Shown: in pieces, positions 19,938 through 28,800 of the stretch
Layout of the letters: every line of letters begins with the position of its first letter
Numbering within the stretch: the stretch's first letter is position 1
Source: Streptomyces cavernae
Lineage (GTDB): Bacteria; Actinomycetota; Actinomycetes; Streptomycetales; Streptomycetaceae
Assembly (NCBI RefSeq): GCF_004023625.1
Contig: NZ_ML137709.1
Coordinates: forward strand, 242,991 to 306,990
Direction of reading: 5' to 3'
Length of the DNA: 64,000 nucleotides
The notes under the pieces: generated by a model
Told to the model about the DNA's origin: nothing
The model's input: the letters and a program-made list of their open reading frames with translations, nothing else
Database searches by the model: none
Translations under genes and position numbers: made by a program

Positions 19938-20579
19938 GTGACCTTCGGATTCGCTCCGTCCTCGGCGGCACCGATGTCTGAGTTCTCGACGTCTGCCAAC
20001 GCGTCCGTCGCTTCGGCCAACCCGTTGACCCGCATACTCGAACCCGCGGAGTGGGCCGCGGCGGGAATTCCGCTGCTGCGCAATCCGCGCGAGGTGGTCA
20101 GCGGGCTGCACTCCCGCCATCTGCCGCGCCCGTCGACCGCGGTCGTGGCCGTCCTCGATCCCGACGAACGGCTGCGGGCGAGCGCCTCGTTCACCCGGCG
20201 CCCGGCCGCGGCGGACGGCTGGGTGTTCCGCAACGCACTGCTCGCGCAACTGCGCCGGGTCATCCCACACGACCTGCGGCGGCGTACACCGGTGCGGACC
20301 GCCGTGCTGCTCTACTGCCGTGACGGCGATGCGCGCTGGACGGAGGAGGACGGGGCGTGGATGTGGGGCCTGCGTGACGCCTGCACACTGCACGGGCTGC
20401 GCTGCGGCGCGTACATCACGTTGACTCGTGATGGCTGGCAGGTACTGGGCGAGGGCCGTGGCGGCCGCCGCCCTCACGCTGGCTCTCCCCCCGAGCCCTT
20501 CGACCCGGCGGAGGCGACGCCCCAGCCGCGTACCGGAGGCGTGGCGTCGGAGATACTGCGCCGAGTGGCGGCACGCTGA
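19938..20579 (+). CDS. Conserved hypothetical protein (DUF4192-like fragment style)
   Basis: A 213-residue cytoplasmic protein starting at a GTG with GGGAGG immediately upstream (a short, 3-nt gap); an ATG 14 codons later is the alternative. The conserved core runs from ILEPAEWAAAGIPLLRNPRE through SRHLPRPSTAVVAVLDPDER to LLYCRDGDARWTEEDGAWMW and LHGLRCGAYITLTRDGWQVL. The RTAVLLYCRDGDARW segment recalls the substrate-like half of DUF4192 proteins, but I cannot place it in a family with confidence. It follows the RecQ-like gene by 222 bp on the same strand. No membrane segment or signal. Confidence 0.65.
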   Translation: MTFGFAPSSAAPMSEFSTSANASVASANPLTRILEPAEWAAAGIPLLRNPREVVSGLHSRHLPRPSTAVVAVLDPDERLRASASFTRRPAAADGWVFRNALLAQLRRVIPHDLRRRTPVRTAVLLYCRDGDARWTEEDGAWMWGLRDACTLHGLRCGAYITLTRDGWQVLGEGRGGRRPHAGSPPEPFDPAEATPQPRTGGVASEILRRVAAR

Positions 20580-21299
20580 GCCGTCCTGTGCCCGGGTGCG
20601 CACGGCGCACGCTCCGGCTCAGGCAGGCTCCGGTTCCGGCCATGCTCCGGTTCCGGCGCGCGCTCCGGTTAAGGCGCGCCTTCCGGTTCAGGTTCGCTCG
20701 GGCTCAGCCACGCTCCGTTCCGGCTCGGGGTGCTTCATCACTCAGGATGGAGCGTGTCAGGCACCGGAGCGTGTCCCCAGTGCCCGCGCGCACGCACGCA
20801 AGCGGAGGCCGGGGCGGCGGAGCTTTGCACCGGTTCCATCGACGAGCCGTCCTGTCCCAGAAAGGCAGCGGACGGGCCGGAGCAGCACTTGTGGGTCGGG
20901 ACCGGGCGCGCCGGAGCGCCACGGGGGCGCGGCTCCGCACGCTGCCGCACCGTAGAGGGCGGCTCGATACACAGGCACGGTTGCGCGTGCACGCCCCAGC
21001 CCACTACCAACCGCCTGGCAACTGACAACGGGCAACTGGCAACTGGCAACTGGCAACTGGCACGCACCAACTGCCCAGCTTCGGGGGTGCCTTCGCAACC
21101 CGCGGAACGTCGGGCGCCCGGAACCAACGGGGCCGGCAACACGCCCCATCGCATCCGTCGGCCGACGCCGGCGCAGCCTGAAGCGCCCACCTCGCTCGAG
21201 CCCGCCGGCACGTCCACCCGGTGAACTCAGGTCGGTGCGACGGTGTTCAGGTGCCGCCTCGGCGGCACCCCGGCACCGGCCCCGGGCGGGCCGAGGGTG
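20580..21299. other. 720-bp repeat-rich gap
   Basis: No supportable gene. The left part (about 20600-20730) is a decayed array of GCTCCGGTTCCGGC-like units. The middle has no features I can name. A 7-bp array lies at 21031-21058. Both flanking genes end here (convergent), yet no strong terminator hairpin was recognised. Confidence 0.6.
21031..21058. repeat. 7-bp tandem repeat GGCAACT x4
   Basis: Four perfect copies of GGCAACT, preceded by two diverged ones (GGCAACTGACAACG, from 21018). Confidence 0.9.
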
Positions 21300-21920
21300 T
21301 CAGACCCCCGCGCCCAGCCCCGCGTTGATCGTCGTGGGATCCCCGCAGACGATCAGCAGTGCACGGGCCCGCCCATGCGCCAGCGGCAAGGCGGTGGCGG
21401 CCACCGACTCGGACCCGCCGTTGACGGCGACGACGACCACCGGGCGGGACGCCGCTCGGGCGGCGACGGAGGCGTCGGCGTAGAACACGTCGTCGCCCGC
21501 GTCGTGCTGGGCCCAGTACGCGGCCTCGCCGAAGGACAGTTCGTGGGCGGCCCACGGATGCGGCTCGCCGGTGGTGATCACCAGCACCTCACCGGGGGCA
21601 CGGCCCGATTCCAGCAACAGGTCTACGGCTTCCTCCGCCGCGTCCAGCGCCCCCTCGGCCGAGGCCGGGATCAGCTGGATCTGCGGGGTGGCAGCGGGGG
21701 CCACCGGGGCAGCAGGCCCCGGCTTGGCCACGGCCGGCTCACGCGACGCACGCTGCGCCGGCGGCATCGGCCGGGGTCCCGGACGACCGGGACGCGCCGG
21801 CGCCGCGGGACGGGGGCCGGGTACGGGACGAGGGGTCGGCGCGGTACGGCCGGTGGCCGGAGTGACGCGGGGACCCTGGGCACTCTCGTGAATCTGAGGC
21901 TCCTCGGGAATGAGAGGCAT
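21300..21920 (-). CDS. Conserved hypothetical protein, Pro/Ala-rich N-terminus
   Basis: A 206-residue protein. The first 85 residues are Pro/Arg/Ala-rich and disordered. The C-terminal domain (about 90-206) is regular: AAEEAVDLLLESGRAPGEVL, VITTGEPHPWAAHELSFGEA, then AQHDAGDDVFYADAS and VVVVAVNGGSESVAATALPL. An alpha/beta Rossmann-like sheet is likely. The chosen ATG (MPLIPEEPQ) is the one where conserved-looking sequence begins. It stands 68 bp downstream of rnhB on the same strand, so co-transcription is likely. The product resembles an uncharacterised actinobacterial family in which a helicase-C-like segment is sometimes claimed; I see no helicase motif. Confidence 0.65.
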   Translation of the reverse strand: MPLIPEEPQIHESAQGPRVTPATGRTAPTPRPVPGPRPAAPARPGRPGPRPMPPAQRASREPAVAKPGPAAPVAPAATPQIQLIPASAEGALDAAEEAVDLLLESGRAPGEVLVITTGEPHPWAAHELSFGEAAYWAQHDAGDDVFYADASVAARAASRPVVVVAVNGGSESVAATALPLAHGRARALLIVCGDPTTINAGLGAGV

Positions 21921-21988
21921 GAGCTGATGTTTATCAAACGCCGGTGCGACTCGCCTCGGCGGGTGGCACATGAGTGCGAGCGGAATCG

Positions 21989-22690
21989 TCAGAAGTCGAA
22001 GCCCAACTGGCCCTCGATCTCCGGAACGCTTCCGTCCGCCCAACTGCGGACCTTCTTGAGGTGCCGCCACTGGGGCAGCGCATCAAGATACGCCCACGAC
22101 AACCGGTGGTGCGGGGTGGGTCCCCGTTCCGCCAGCGCGGCCTTGTGCACCGGTGACGGATACCCGGCGTTGGCCGCAAAACCGAAGTCTGCATGGTCGA
22201 TACCCAGTTCGGCCATCATTTTGTCGCGCCGGACCTTGGCAATCACGGAAGCCGCCGCGACCGCCACGCAGGACTGGTCACCCTTGATGACCGTCCGGAC
22301 CTTCCAGGGCGGGCCGAGGTAGTTGTGCTTGCCGTCGAGTATCACCGCGTCGGGGCATATGGGCAGCCCGTCGAGCGCACGCACCGCGGCGAGCCGCAGT
22401 GCCGCCGTCATCCCGAGTTCGTCGATCTCCTCGGGAGAGGCGTGCCCCAGGGCGTAGGACGTCACCCACCGCTCCAGTTCCTGGGCGAGGACCGTACGCC
22501 GCTTGACGGTCAGCAGCTTGGAGTCGGTGAGTCCCTCGGGCGGCCGCCGCAGGCCCGTCACGGCCGCGCAGACGGTGACCGGACCGGCCCACGCACCGCG
22601 CCCCACCTCGTCGATGCCTGCAATGACCTTCGCTCCTGTGGTGGCTCTCAAGGAGCGCTCGACACTGTGGGTGGGTGGTTCGTACGCCAT
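21989..22690 (-). CDS. rnhB: Ribonuclease HII
   Basis: A 233-residue nuclease that removes ribonucleotides from RNA-DNA hybrids and starts excision of single misincorporated ribonucleotides. Metal-binding acids: Asp-Glu in [17 protein letters not shown] (residues about 26-42), Asp in [13 protein letters not shown], and the downstream [20 protein letters not shown], with the characteristic GYPSP before the last helix. The start ATG ([14 protein letters not shown]) has AAGGGCGTC upstream; the longer open frame is rejected because conservation begins here. Likely the first gene of a two-gene unit with the hypothetical downstream. Confidence 0.95.
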   Translation of the reverse strand: MAYEPPTHSVERSLRATTGAKVIAGIDEVGRGAWAGPVTVCAAVTGLRRPPEGLTDSKLLTVKRRTVLAQELERWVTSYALGHASPEEIDELGMTAALRLAAVRALDGLPICPDAVILDGKHNYLGPPWKVRTVIKGDQSCVAVAAASVIAKVRRDKMMAELGIDHADFGFAANAGYPSPVHKAALAERGPTPHHRLSWAYLDALPQWRHLKKVRSWADGSVPEIEGQLGFDF

Positions 22691-22897
22691 GACGCCCTTA
22701 GCGTACGCCGCCCTCCGTCCCGTTCGACACCCAGGTTTCCCCGAGCAACCAGCGCCCCGCACGACGAGGTGACCCCGGCCGTGGTCCATGCGCTGCGGCG
22801 CCCGCCGCGGCGCATCCCGGCCCGGTCGGATCACCCGCCGGCGACCCGTCGAAGCCAGGTCCGACCACCCACCGCAAGCCGCCCCGGGCCGACCCCT

Positions 22898-23521
22898 TCA
22901 GTCGCGGTCCGAGCACACAAGCGGAACCATCACCTGGTCGATCATCTCCTCCAGGTCCCGCTCGCTCCATTCACTGCCGCACACCTTGGAGCGGTACATC
23001 ATCAGCGCCGGAATCACATCAGCCACATACGCGTTGACGGCACCGGACCACACCTCTCCGCGCTCGATACCGCGCTGCAGAATCGCCTGAATGAGCTTTA
23101 CGCCCGGCTGCACGACACCCTCGATGATCACACTGTGCAGGCGCTGAGCGATCTCGGCATCACACTCGTGAATGACCGACAGCATCGCGAAACCGGAACG
23201 CGAGTACATCGCCTCGCGCATCTGACGGCAGAGCGCCAGCAGGTCCTCCCGCACACTTCCGCGGTCCGGCACATCCTCCACGCGCGGCAGTCCGGCCTTC
23301 AGGGCGTCCGCCACCAAGTCCTCCTTCGAGGGCCAACGACGGTAGACGGCTGCCTTGCCGGTCTGGGCCGCCGCGGCGACGCCTTCCATGGTCAGACCGT
23401 TCCAGCCGACGGTGCCGAGTTGCTCCAGCGCGGCGTCGAGGATCGCGCGTTCGAGCACGGCACCACGCCGGCGGGAGGTGACCGTCTGGGCGGTAGGGGC
23501 CGTCCAGTGCGAAGTAGCCAT
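22898..23521 (-). CDS. TetR-family repressor of the divergent MFS pump
   Basis: A 207-residue regulator. The N-terminal helix-turn-helix (about residues 25-70) reads LERAILDAALEQLGTVGWNG, LTMEGVAAAAQTGKAAVYRR and WPSKEDLVADAL, typical of TetR. The C-terminal ligand domain is TetR_C-like and hydrophobic around YSRSGFAMLSVIHECDAEIA. It is divergent from a drug-efflux transporter, with two near-identical palindromes between them, so it almost certainly represses both genes and is released by a pump substrate. The inducer is unknown. The ATG start is followed by an unusually polar 20-residue lead before the first helix. Confidence 0.9.
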   Translation of the reverse strand: MATSHWTAPTAQTVTSRRRGAVLERAILDAALEQLGTVGWNGLTMEGVAAAAQTGKAAVYRRWPSKEDLVADALKAGLPRVEDVPDRGSVREDLLALCRQMREAMYSRSGFAMLSVIHECDAEIAQRLHSVIIEGVVQPGVKLIQAILQRGIERGEVWSGAVNAYVADVIPALMMYRSKVCGSEWSERDLEEMIDQVMVPLVCSDRD

Positions 23522-23605
23522 CTGTGTTTCTCCGTTGAGCGGCGGGACGGGGATTCCCGCATGAGGGGGTGAGCGGGGATGCGGCGTTCCGCGGCGGTGA
23601 GCTTC

Positions 23606-23625
23606 AGTGAACGCTTGCGTTCACT
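23606..23625. promoter_or_regulatory. TetR operator O1
   Basis: AGTGAACGC-TT-GCGTTCACT, a perfect 9-2-9 palindrome (10-2-10 with the flanking C/G), in the 176-bp gap between tetR and the MFS gene, 85 bp upstream of the tetR start. Confidence 0.85.
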
Positions 23626-23654
23626 GTCGGGGACTCACTACCGTTTGAAGCCAC

Positions 23655-23674
23655 AGTGAACGCGAGCGTTCACT
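23655..23674. promoter_or_regulatory. TetR operator O2
   Basis: AGTGAACGC-GA-GCGTTCACT, with arms identical to O1. The centres are 49 bp apart. It lies 24 bp upstream of the MFS start codon, where binding would block its promoter. Confidence 0.85.
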
Positions 23675-23697
23675 AAAGAACTTGTGGGGGACCCATA

Positions 23698-25245
23698 GTG
23701 ACAACCTCTCAGGTAATCCAGGATCGAAAGCCCGGGGCGGCCAGGCGGGAGGGGCGCCCCGGCATAGCCCTCACGGTCATCGCGGCCTGCCAACTCATGG
23801 TGGTACTGGACGCGACGATTGTGAACATCGCTCTCCCGCACATTCAAGACGCGCTCAAGTTCTCGACCACCGACCTCACATGGGTCGTCAGTGCCTACAC
23901 CCTCACGTTCGGCGGTCTGCTGCTGCTCGGCGGCCGAGCCGGTGACATCCTTGGCCGACGCCGGGTCTTCCTGACCGGCATCCTGCTGTTCACGCTCGCC
24001 TCGCTGCTCGGCGGACTCGCCCAGGAGCCCTGGCAGTTGCTGGCCGCACGCGCCCTGCAGGGGGTGGGCGGTGCGATCGCGTCACCGACCTCACTGGCGC
24101 TGATCACCACGACGTTCCCCGAGGGCCCTGAAAGGAACCGGGCCTTCGGCGTCTTCGCCGCGGTCTCCGCGGGCGGCGGTGCCATCGGTCTGCTCGCGGG
24201 CGGCATGCTCACCGAGTGGCTCGACTGGCGCTGGGTGCTCTTCGTGAACGTCCCGATCGGTGTGCTGATCGCCGTCCTCACCCCGCTCTACATCAGCGAG
24301 TCCGAACGCCATCCCGGGCGTTTCGACATCGCGGGCGCCCTGACCTCGACGGCCGGCATGGCATCCCTGGTGTACGGGTTCATCCGGGCCTCCGAGGAAG
24401 GCTGGCGGGACGACCTCACGCTCGCCTCGTTCGGCGCGGCCATCGTGCTGCTGCTGGCCTTCGGTTTCATCGAGTCGCGGGCCCGCGAACCCATCACTCC
24501 CTTGAGGATGTTCGCCGACCGCAACCGCTCGGGCACCTACGTGATCATGCTGAGTCTGGCCGCGGCGATGTTCGGAATGTTCTTCTTCATCGTCCTCTTC
24601 GTGCAGAACGTGCTGACCTACACACCGATCGAGGCCGGTCTGGCCTTCCTCCCCGTGACGGTGGCGATCGTGACCGGCGCGGGTCTCTCACAGCGGTTCC
24701 TGCCGGTCCTCGGCCCCAAGCCGTTCATGGTGACCGGCGCGGCGCTCGTCGCCGTCGGCATGGGCTGGCAGACCTTCATCAACCCGGACAGTTCGTACGT
24801 GAGCGGGGTGCTCGGCCCCATGCTCGTGTTCGGTTTCGGCATGGGCCTGAACTTCGTGACACTGACCATCACCGCGGTCTCCGGTGTCGAACCGCACGAG
24901 GCGGGCGCGGCCTCGGCCCTGCTCAACGCCACGCAGCAGGTGGGCGGTTCCCTCGGGCTGGCCATCCTGACCACGGTCTTCGGCTCGGCCGGCAAGGACG
25001 AGGCGAAGAAGCAGCTGCAGGACTTCATGGCCAACGCCTCGCCCGAACAGAAGGCGGAGTTCGCCAAGTCCCAGGAGCTGCCTCCTCCCTGGGGTCACGA
25101 GGTCCTCGCGCACGGCATCGCCACCGCTTTCGTCCCCGCGGTCGCCATGGCACTCGTCGCCTTGCTGACGGCGGCGGTCGTGATCCGCGTACGGAAGAGC
25201 GATCTTGAGGCACTCGCGGGTACCGCGGGGCCGGTCGGAGGCTGA
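23698..25245 (+). CDS. MFS drug efflux transporter, DHA2 (EmrB/QacA) family
   Basis: A 515-residue proton-driven exporter with 14 predicted membrane helices. Motif D-like sequence in the first helix: VIAACQLMVVLDATIVNIAL. Motif A: LLLGGRAGDILGRRRVF. Motif C-type segment: GGGAIGLLAGGMLTEWLDWR. Helix 14 is followed by a short basic tail. The GTG start, 24 bp from operator O2, has GGGGGA upstream. It is controlled by the divergent TetR protein. The pairing and the family predict resistance to a hydrophobic antibiotic, dye or self-made compound, but the substrate cannot be predicted. Confidence 0.92.
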   Translation: MTTSQVIQDRKPGAARREGRPGIALTVIAACQLMVVLDATIVNIALPHIQDALKFSTTDLTWVVSAYTLTFGGLLLLGGRAGDILGRRRVFLTGILLFTLASLLGGLAQEPWQLLAARALQGVGGAIASPTSLALITTTFPEGPERNRAFGVFAAVSAGGGAIGLLAGGMLTEWLDWRWVLFVNVPIGVLIAVLTPLYISESERHPGRFDIAGALTSTAGMASLVYGFIRASEEGWRDDLTLASFGAAIVLLLAFGFIESRAREPITPLRMFADRNRSGTYVIMLSLAAAMFGMFFFIVLFVQNVLTYTPIEAGLAFLPVTVAIVTGAGLSQRFLPVLGPKPFMVTGAALVAVGMGWQTFINPDSSYVSGVLGPMLVFGFGMGLNFVTLTITAVSGVEPHEAGAASALLNATQQVGGSLGLAILTTVFGSAGKDEAKKQLQDFMANASPEQKAEFAKSQELPPPWGHEVLAHGIATAFVPAVAMALVALLTAAVVIRVRKSDLEALAGTAGPVGG

Positions 25246-25297
25246 GGGCACCGAGGTCTGGGGTGGCGACGACGTCGGCAGTCCGAACGGCACCCTT

Positions 25298-25333
25298 GAT
25301 CGGGACTGCGGCCATGATCGGGACTGCGGCCAT
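25298..25333. repeat. 18-bp tandem repeat x2
   Basis: TGATCGGGACTGCGGCCA, two perfect copies, with a third degenerate copy starting at 25334. Confidence 0.85.
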
Positions 25334-25343
25334 GACCGGGGTA

Positions 25344-25497
25344 GCGGTCCCGATCGGGCAGCGGTCCCGATCGGACGGCGGCCCCGAGGGGAGGGCGGCC
25401 CCGATCGGAGGGCGGCCCCGATCGGAGGGCGGCCCCGAGGGGAGGGCGGCCCCGAGGGGAGGGGCGGTCCCGATCGGAGGGCGGCCCCGAGGGAACA
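25344..25497. repeat. 17-bp tandem repeat, about 9 copies
   Basis: Unit GCGGCCCCGATCGGAGG, with a common variant in which GATCGG is GAGGGG; one extra G at 25463. Each GATCGG-type unit contains CCGATCGG, a self-complementary core. Confidence 0.85.
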
Positions 25498-25581
25498 CAG
25501 CGCCTGTGACACACGCCACCCCATGGTCATCGGCTGCCGCCCGGGGCGCTCCGCGACAGGAGACAGGAGGCAGGAGGCGCT

Positions 25582-27276
25582 CTACCGGTAGTCCAATTCC
25601 ACCCGCTCCTGTGCGCACTTCTCCCAGTCCACCGGCGTCTTCACCGGGTGGTCGCGGAGCACGTCCCGGGCCCGTGCCTCTCCCCAGCTGGTCGCGTACC
25701 AGGGCCGGTCGACCGCGACTGTCCGGCTGAAGGACTCCAGCACACAGGACCGCAGCGGCTCCTTCAGTTCGTCGAGGGCCGGAACGGCGTCTGATGACAG
25801 CCCGCGCGCGTACTCGAGGTCGAACTTGCCCGACTCCTCGAACCGCTGGACGTTGCGTTCGGCGATCAGCGCGTCAGGGTTGATCAGCCCGAAGGCGAGC
25901 ACACCCGCCGCGGCGGAGGCCGCCACCGTACGCGGAAGCCAACGGGCGCCCCACACCCCGGCCGCCATGATCAAAACGATGATCAGGCCCAGCCACAGCT
26001 CCACGGCCAGCACCGAGAGCCTCAGTCGCGTCAGGCCGTACGCATCCACGTACATGTCCATACGCCGCACCGCCGATGCAACCACGACGAGCGCCAGGGC
26101 ACAGAGGGTTCCCAGCACCGCGCGGACCAGCGTGCGGTCACGTGACCCGTCGCGCGGGGCCCAGCGCAGCGCGAGCACGATGACGAGCAGGGTGAGCAGC
26201 GTGGCGAAGAGCAGTTGCCAGAATCCCTGGCGGGCGTACTGGGCGTAGGTGAGTCCGGTCTTGTCCAGCACCTTCTGGTAGCCGCCGAAGAGTACGGCGA
26301 GCTGGACGGCGTTGAAGGCCGCGAACAGGGCGGCCAGGACGACGAGGGGCAGCGCCCATTCCATCCGGCCACGGGCCTGCCCCTCGGGCACCTCGACACT
26401 GTCCCAGCGCACGGGGGCGGCGGCCGCGTGCGCCGCTGCCAGCGCGCCGACCACGCCGAAGACGAGCAGCACGAAGCGCCAGGGCCCGTCGGACACCGAT
26501 GCGTCCGGTATCAGGTCGCCGAGCAGGTCCGCGAATGCGGCGTCGGCCCCCGCGAACAGCGTCCCGAAGATCACCAGCAGTACCGCGGTCACCGCGAGCG
26601 CGCGCAGCAGCGGGCCGATCCCGGCGTGCGTGCCGCGAGCGCGCTCGCGGAACCCGCGCCAGCCCCACATGGGCCCGGTGACAAGGGAGTTGAGAATACC
26701 GATCGGGCCGAGCAGGACGGCGGGCCAGGTACGGCCGCCGTGCAGCGCCAGCGAGCCCAGCGCCACGGCGCAGACCACGGCCAGGAACGAGGGCCAGTCG
26801 GCGTCGCGCAGCGCCGGCACGGTGAGCAGAGCCAGGCCGCCGGTCCCCCAGGCGAGGCCCCACGCGCGCGGGCGACGCCCGGCCGCCTGTCCCGCGTAGT
26901 ACGCGGCGAGCGCGGCCGGGACCGCGACGATCAGCAGGTTGACCGCCAACCCGTCACCGAGCAGCAGCATGCTGAGCAGACCGGTGGCCAGCGCCGCCCC
27001 GAGGGTCGCCGTGCGCACCGGTGCGGGCTCCTCGACCTGGAGCTCGGCGAGCCAGGGAACGGGAACGAGGACCTGCCGCCCGAGCTGCGGCTCTGCCTCT
27101 GCCGTCGGCTCCGCCTCGCCCTCCGGCTGCCCCGGGCCCTCGTCCGGGCTCGTCCCGGGGACGGCGTCCTCGGGTTCCCGCCGGCCCGCGAGTTCGACGC
27201 CCGCGCCCTGGTCCTTCTTCTCCTCGTCACCCGGCCGTCGGTCACTCGGCTCGGGCGTGGACGGTTTCTCGGACAC
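25582..27276 (-). CDS. Polytopic membrane protein, DUF4153/DUF4173 family
   Basis: A 564-residue protein from a GTG with GGGAGGGGG upstream. An acidic, Pro/Glu-rich cytoplasmic head (about residues 1-80) is followed by roughly 10 membrane helices. The conserved DUF4173-like parts are FGTLFAGADAAFADLLGDLI, WDSVEVPEGQARGRMEWALP, and FGGYQKVLDKTGLTYAQYAR with the next residues QGFWQLL. A soluble C-terminal tail (about 470-564) contains ISPDALIAERNV-like sequence (NPDALIAERNVQRF) and two cysteines. Function unknown; family members sit in the inner membrane and are sometimes near sensor genes. It faces the MFS gene convergently across the repeat arrays. Confidence 0.82.
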   Translation of the reverse strand: MSEKPSTPEPSDRRPGDEEKKDQGAGVELAGRREPEDAVPGTSPDEGPGQPEGEAEPTAEAEPQLGRQVLVPVPWLAELQVEEPAPVRTATLGAALATGLLSMLLLGDGLAVNLLIVAVPAALAAYYAGQAAGRRPRAWGLAWGTGGLALLTVPALRDADWPSFLAVVCAVALGSLALHGGRTWPAVLLGPIGILNSLVTGPMWGWRGFRERARGTHAGIGPLLRALAVTAVLLVIFGTLFAGADAAFADLLGDLIPDASVSDGPWRFVLLVFGVVGALAAAHAAAAPVRWDSVEVPEGQARGRMEWALPLVVLAALFAAFNAVQLAVLFGGYQKVLDKTGLTYAQYARQGFWQLLFATLLTLLVIVLALRWAPRDGSRDRTLVRAVLGTLCALALVVVASAVRRMDMYVDAYGLTRLRLSVLAVELWLGLIIVLIMAAGVWGARWLPRTVAASAAAGVLAFGLINPDALIAERNVQRFEESGKFDLEYARGLSSDAVPALDELKEPLRSCVLESFSRTVAVDRPWYATSWGEARARDVLRDHPVKTPVDWEKCAQERVELDYR

Positions 27277-27852
27277 GGGCCCCCTCCCGACCGGTCACCG
27301 CGCGGCTCACCCCGTTGGCGGAGCGCTGCTGACCGGAGTCACTTTGGCGCGCACCCGTCATGATCAACAGGCGGCACATGGCGGCCAGGTTATCCACGCG
27401 GCAACCGACGAAAGCCATTCTGTGGCAGGGCTGTGACAGTGCGGGGCCCGGTGAACGGAGTCAGGCGTCGGAGCCCGGCGGACGGAGTCAGTGGAGCGGG
27501 ACCCGGCGGAGGGAATCAGGGGCCTGCGCCCCGGCGGACGGAGTCAGGGGGCCGGGAGGGTCCGTGGTCGTGATTCCGTGTGCGAAGTTGGACGTGCCGG
27601 GCCCGGGTGCTCCGTGCGTGCGGTTCGCGGGCCGCATCCGGACGCACGGTGTCGTCCACGGGCGGGTGCGGCCACGAAGGCGGTCCGCCGGCCGCGCCCC
27701 GGCCTACCGCCGACTACAGTGCCTCCGCCTCCTCAGGCCTACCGCACCTACCGCACCTACCGCCGACTACCGTGCCTGCCCAGGCCTACCGCGCCTACCG
27801 GGGACTTCCCGGGCCTACCCGGGCCTACCCAGGCCTACCGCGCCACCCGGGC
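27277..27852. other. 576-bp repeat-rich gap
   Basis: No gene. Holds a 28-bp repeat array (27447-27547) and, from 27717 to 27852, a tract of CCTACCG/CCTACCGC-type units of varying length ending at the stop codon of the next gene. The promoter of the leftward membrane-protein gene should lie near 27300-27400 and is not recognisable. Confidence 0.6.
27447..27547. repeat. About 28-bp repeat x4
   Basis: CCCGGCGGACGGAGTCAG-like 18-bp cores at 27447, 27474, 27502 and 27530, spaced 27-28 bp, with diverged spacers. Confidence 0.75.
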
Positions 27853-28758
27853 CTACCCCGCGAACGTCGCCCACCGCGGCAGCGGTTCCGTCCGCGCCGT
27901 CCACTCGTCCGGAGGCGCCCCCGCCTTGCCGGAGGCCACGATGCCGCCCACGATCGCGCAGGTGGTGTCCACGTCGCCGCCCGCCCGGGCGGTGGTCCAG
28001 AACGCCCGCTCGAACTCGCCGAGGGCGCGCGCAGCGGACCAGAGCGCGAACGGCACCGTGTCGTGCGCCGTCGTACGCCGTCCGCAGCCCAGGACCGCGG
28101 CGACGGTGCCCTCGTCGTCGTAGTCGAGCATGTCGCGGGCGCGCCGCAGCCCCGCCCTGACGGCGCTCTGCGGCACCAGGGCGATCACCCCGTCCAGCAG
28201 CGTCTCGGCGCTCGGCGGTCCCGCCGGGGCGGCAGCCAGCGCGGCGGCGGCAGCGACGGCCGTCGCGCCGGCGACGGCCTCCCGGTGCTGGTGCGTGGGA
28301 TAGGCGGAGATCTCCGCCTGGTGCGTGGCCTGCTCGGGATCGTCGGCGTACCAGGCTCCGAGAGGGGCGATCCGCATTGCCGCTCCGTTGCCCCACGATC
28401 CCTGACCGTTGAAGAGGGCCGACGACAACTCCCGCCAGTCACCGCCCTCACGCACCAACCGCAGCAGGCGGTTGACCGCAGGGCCGTAGCCCCGGTCGAA
28501 GTCGTGGTGCTCGGCGAAGGAGCGGGCCAGCGCGTCCTGGTCGATGCGCTGGTGGTCGGCCAGCACGGCCACGACCGAGCAGGCCATCTCCGTGTCGTCG
28601 GTCCACTGCCAGAGGCCGTCCGGCAGGGCCCGGCGGCCCAGCAGCGGGTAGTTCGCGGGCACGAAGAACTGCGAGCCCAGTGCGTCTCCCACCGCGAGCC
28701 CACGCAGGCTCGCGAGCGCGCGGCCCAAGCGCCCGTCGGGAGAGGAGTCAGCGGTCAT
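27853..28758 (-). CDS. ADP-ribosylglycohydrolase (DraG-like)
   Basis: A 301-residue enzyme of the ARH/DraG fold that removes ADP-ribose from modified proteins, nucleic acids or small molecules. Dinuclear-metal ligands are visible: WQWTDDTEMACSVVAVLADH near residue 55 (the T-D-D triplet) and GGDVDTTCAIVGGIVAS near residue 265 (the D-x-D-T element). Also GNGAAMRIAPLGAWYADDPE in the middle. The length is normal for the family. It lies 42 bp downstream of the histidine phosphatase gene, so the pair is probably one transcript. Its target is unknown. The CCTACCG repeat tract reaches right up to its stop codon. Confidence 0.9.
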   Translation of the reverse strand: MTADSSPDGRLGRALASLRGLAVGDALGSQFFVPANYPLLGRRALPDGLWQWTDDTEMACSVVAVLADHQRIDQDALARSFAEHHDFDRGYGPAVNRLLRLVREGGDWRELSSALFNGQGSWGNGAAMRIAPLGAWYADDPEQATHQAEISAYPTHQHREAVAGATAVAAAAALAAAPAGPPSAETLLDGVIALVPQSAVRAGLRRARDMLDYDDEGTVAAVLGCGRRTTAHDTVPFALWSAARALGEFERAFWTTARAGGDVDTTCAIVGGIVASGKAGAPPDEWTARTEPLPRWATFAG

Positions 28759-28800
28759 CGCGGGGTCACTCTAGCCGGTGACCCCGGGATTCATATCCGG

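Larger units (their letters stand above)
25246..25581. other. Repeat-filled gap after the MFS gene
   Basis: 336 bp between two convergent genes, more than half taken up by two tandem arrays (25298-25333 and 25344-25497). No gene or promoter seen. The CCGATCGG cores in the repeats can pair, so the array might act as a terminator. Confidence 0.6.

Noticed and set aside
25298..25497. CRISPR array
   Set aside because: Units of 17-18 bp are directly contiguous with no unique spacers, and no cas gene is present.
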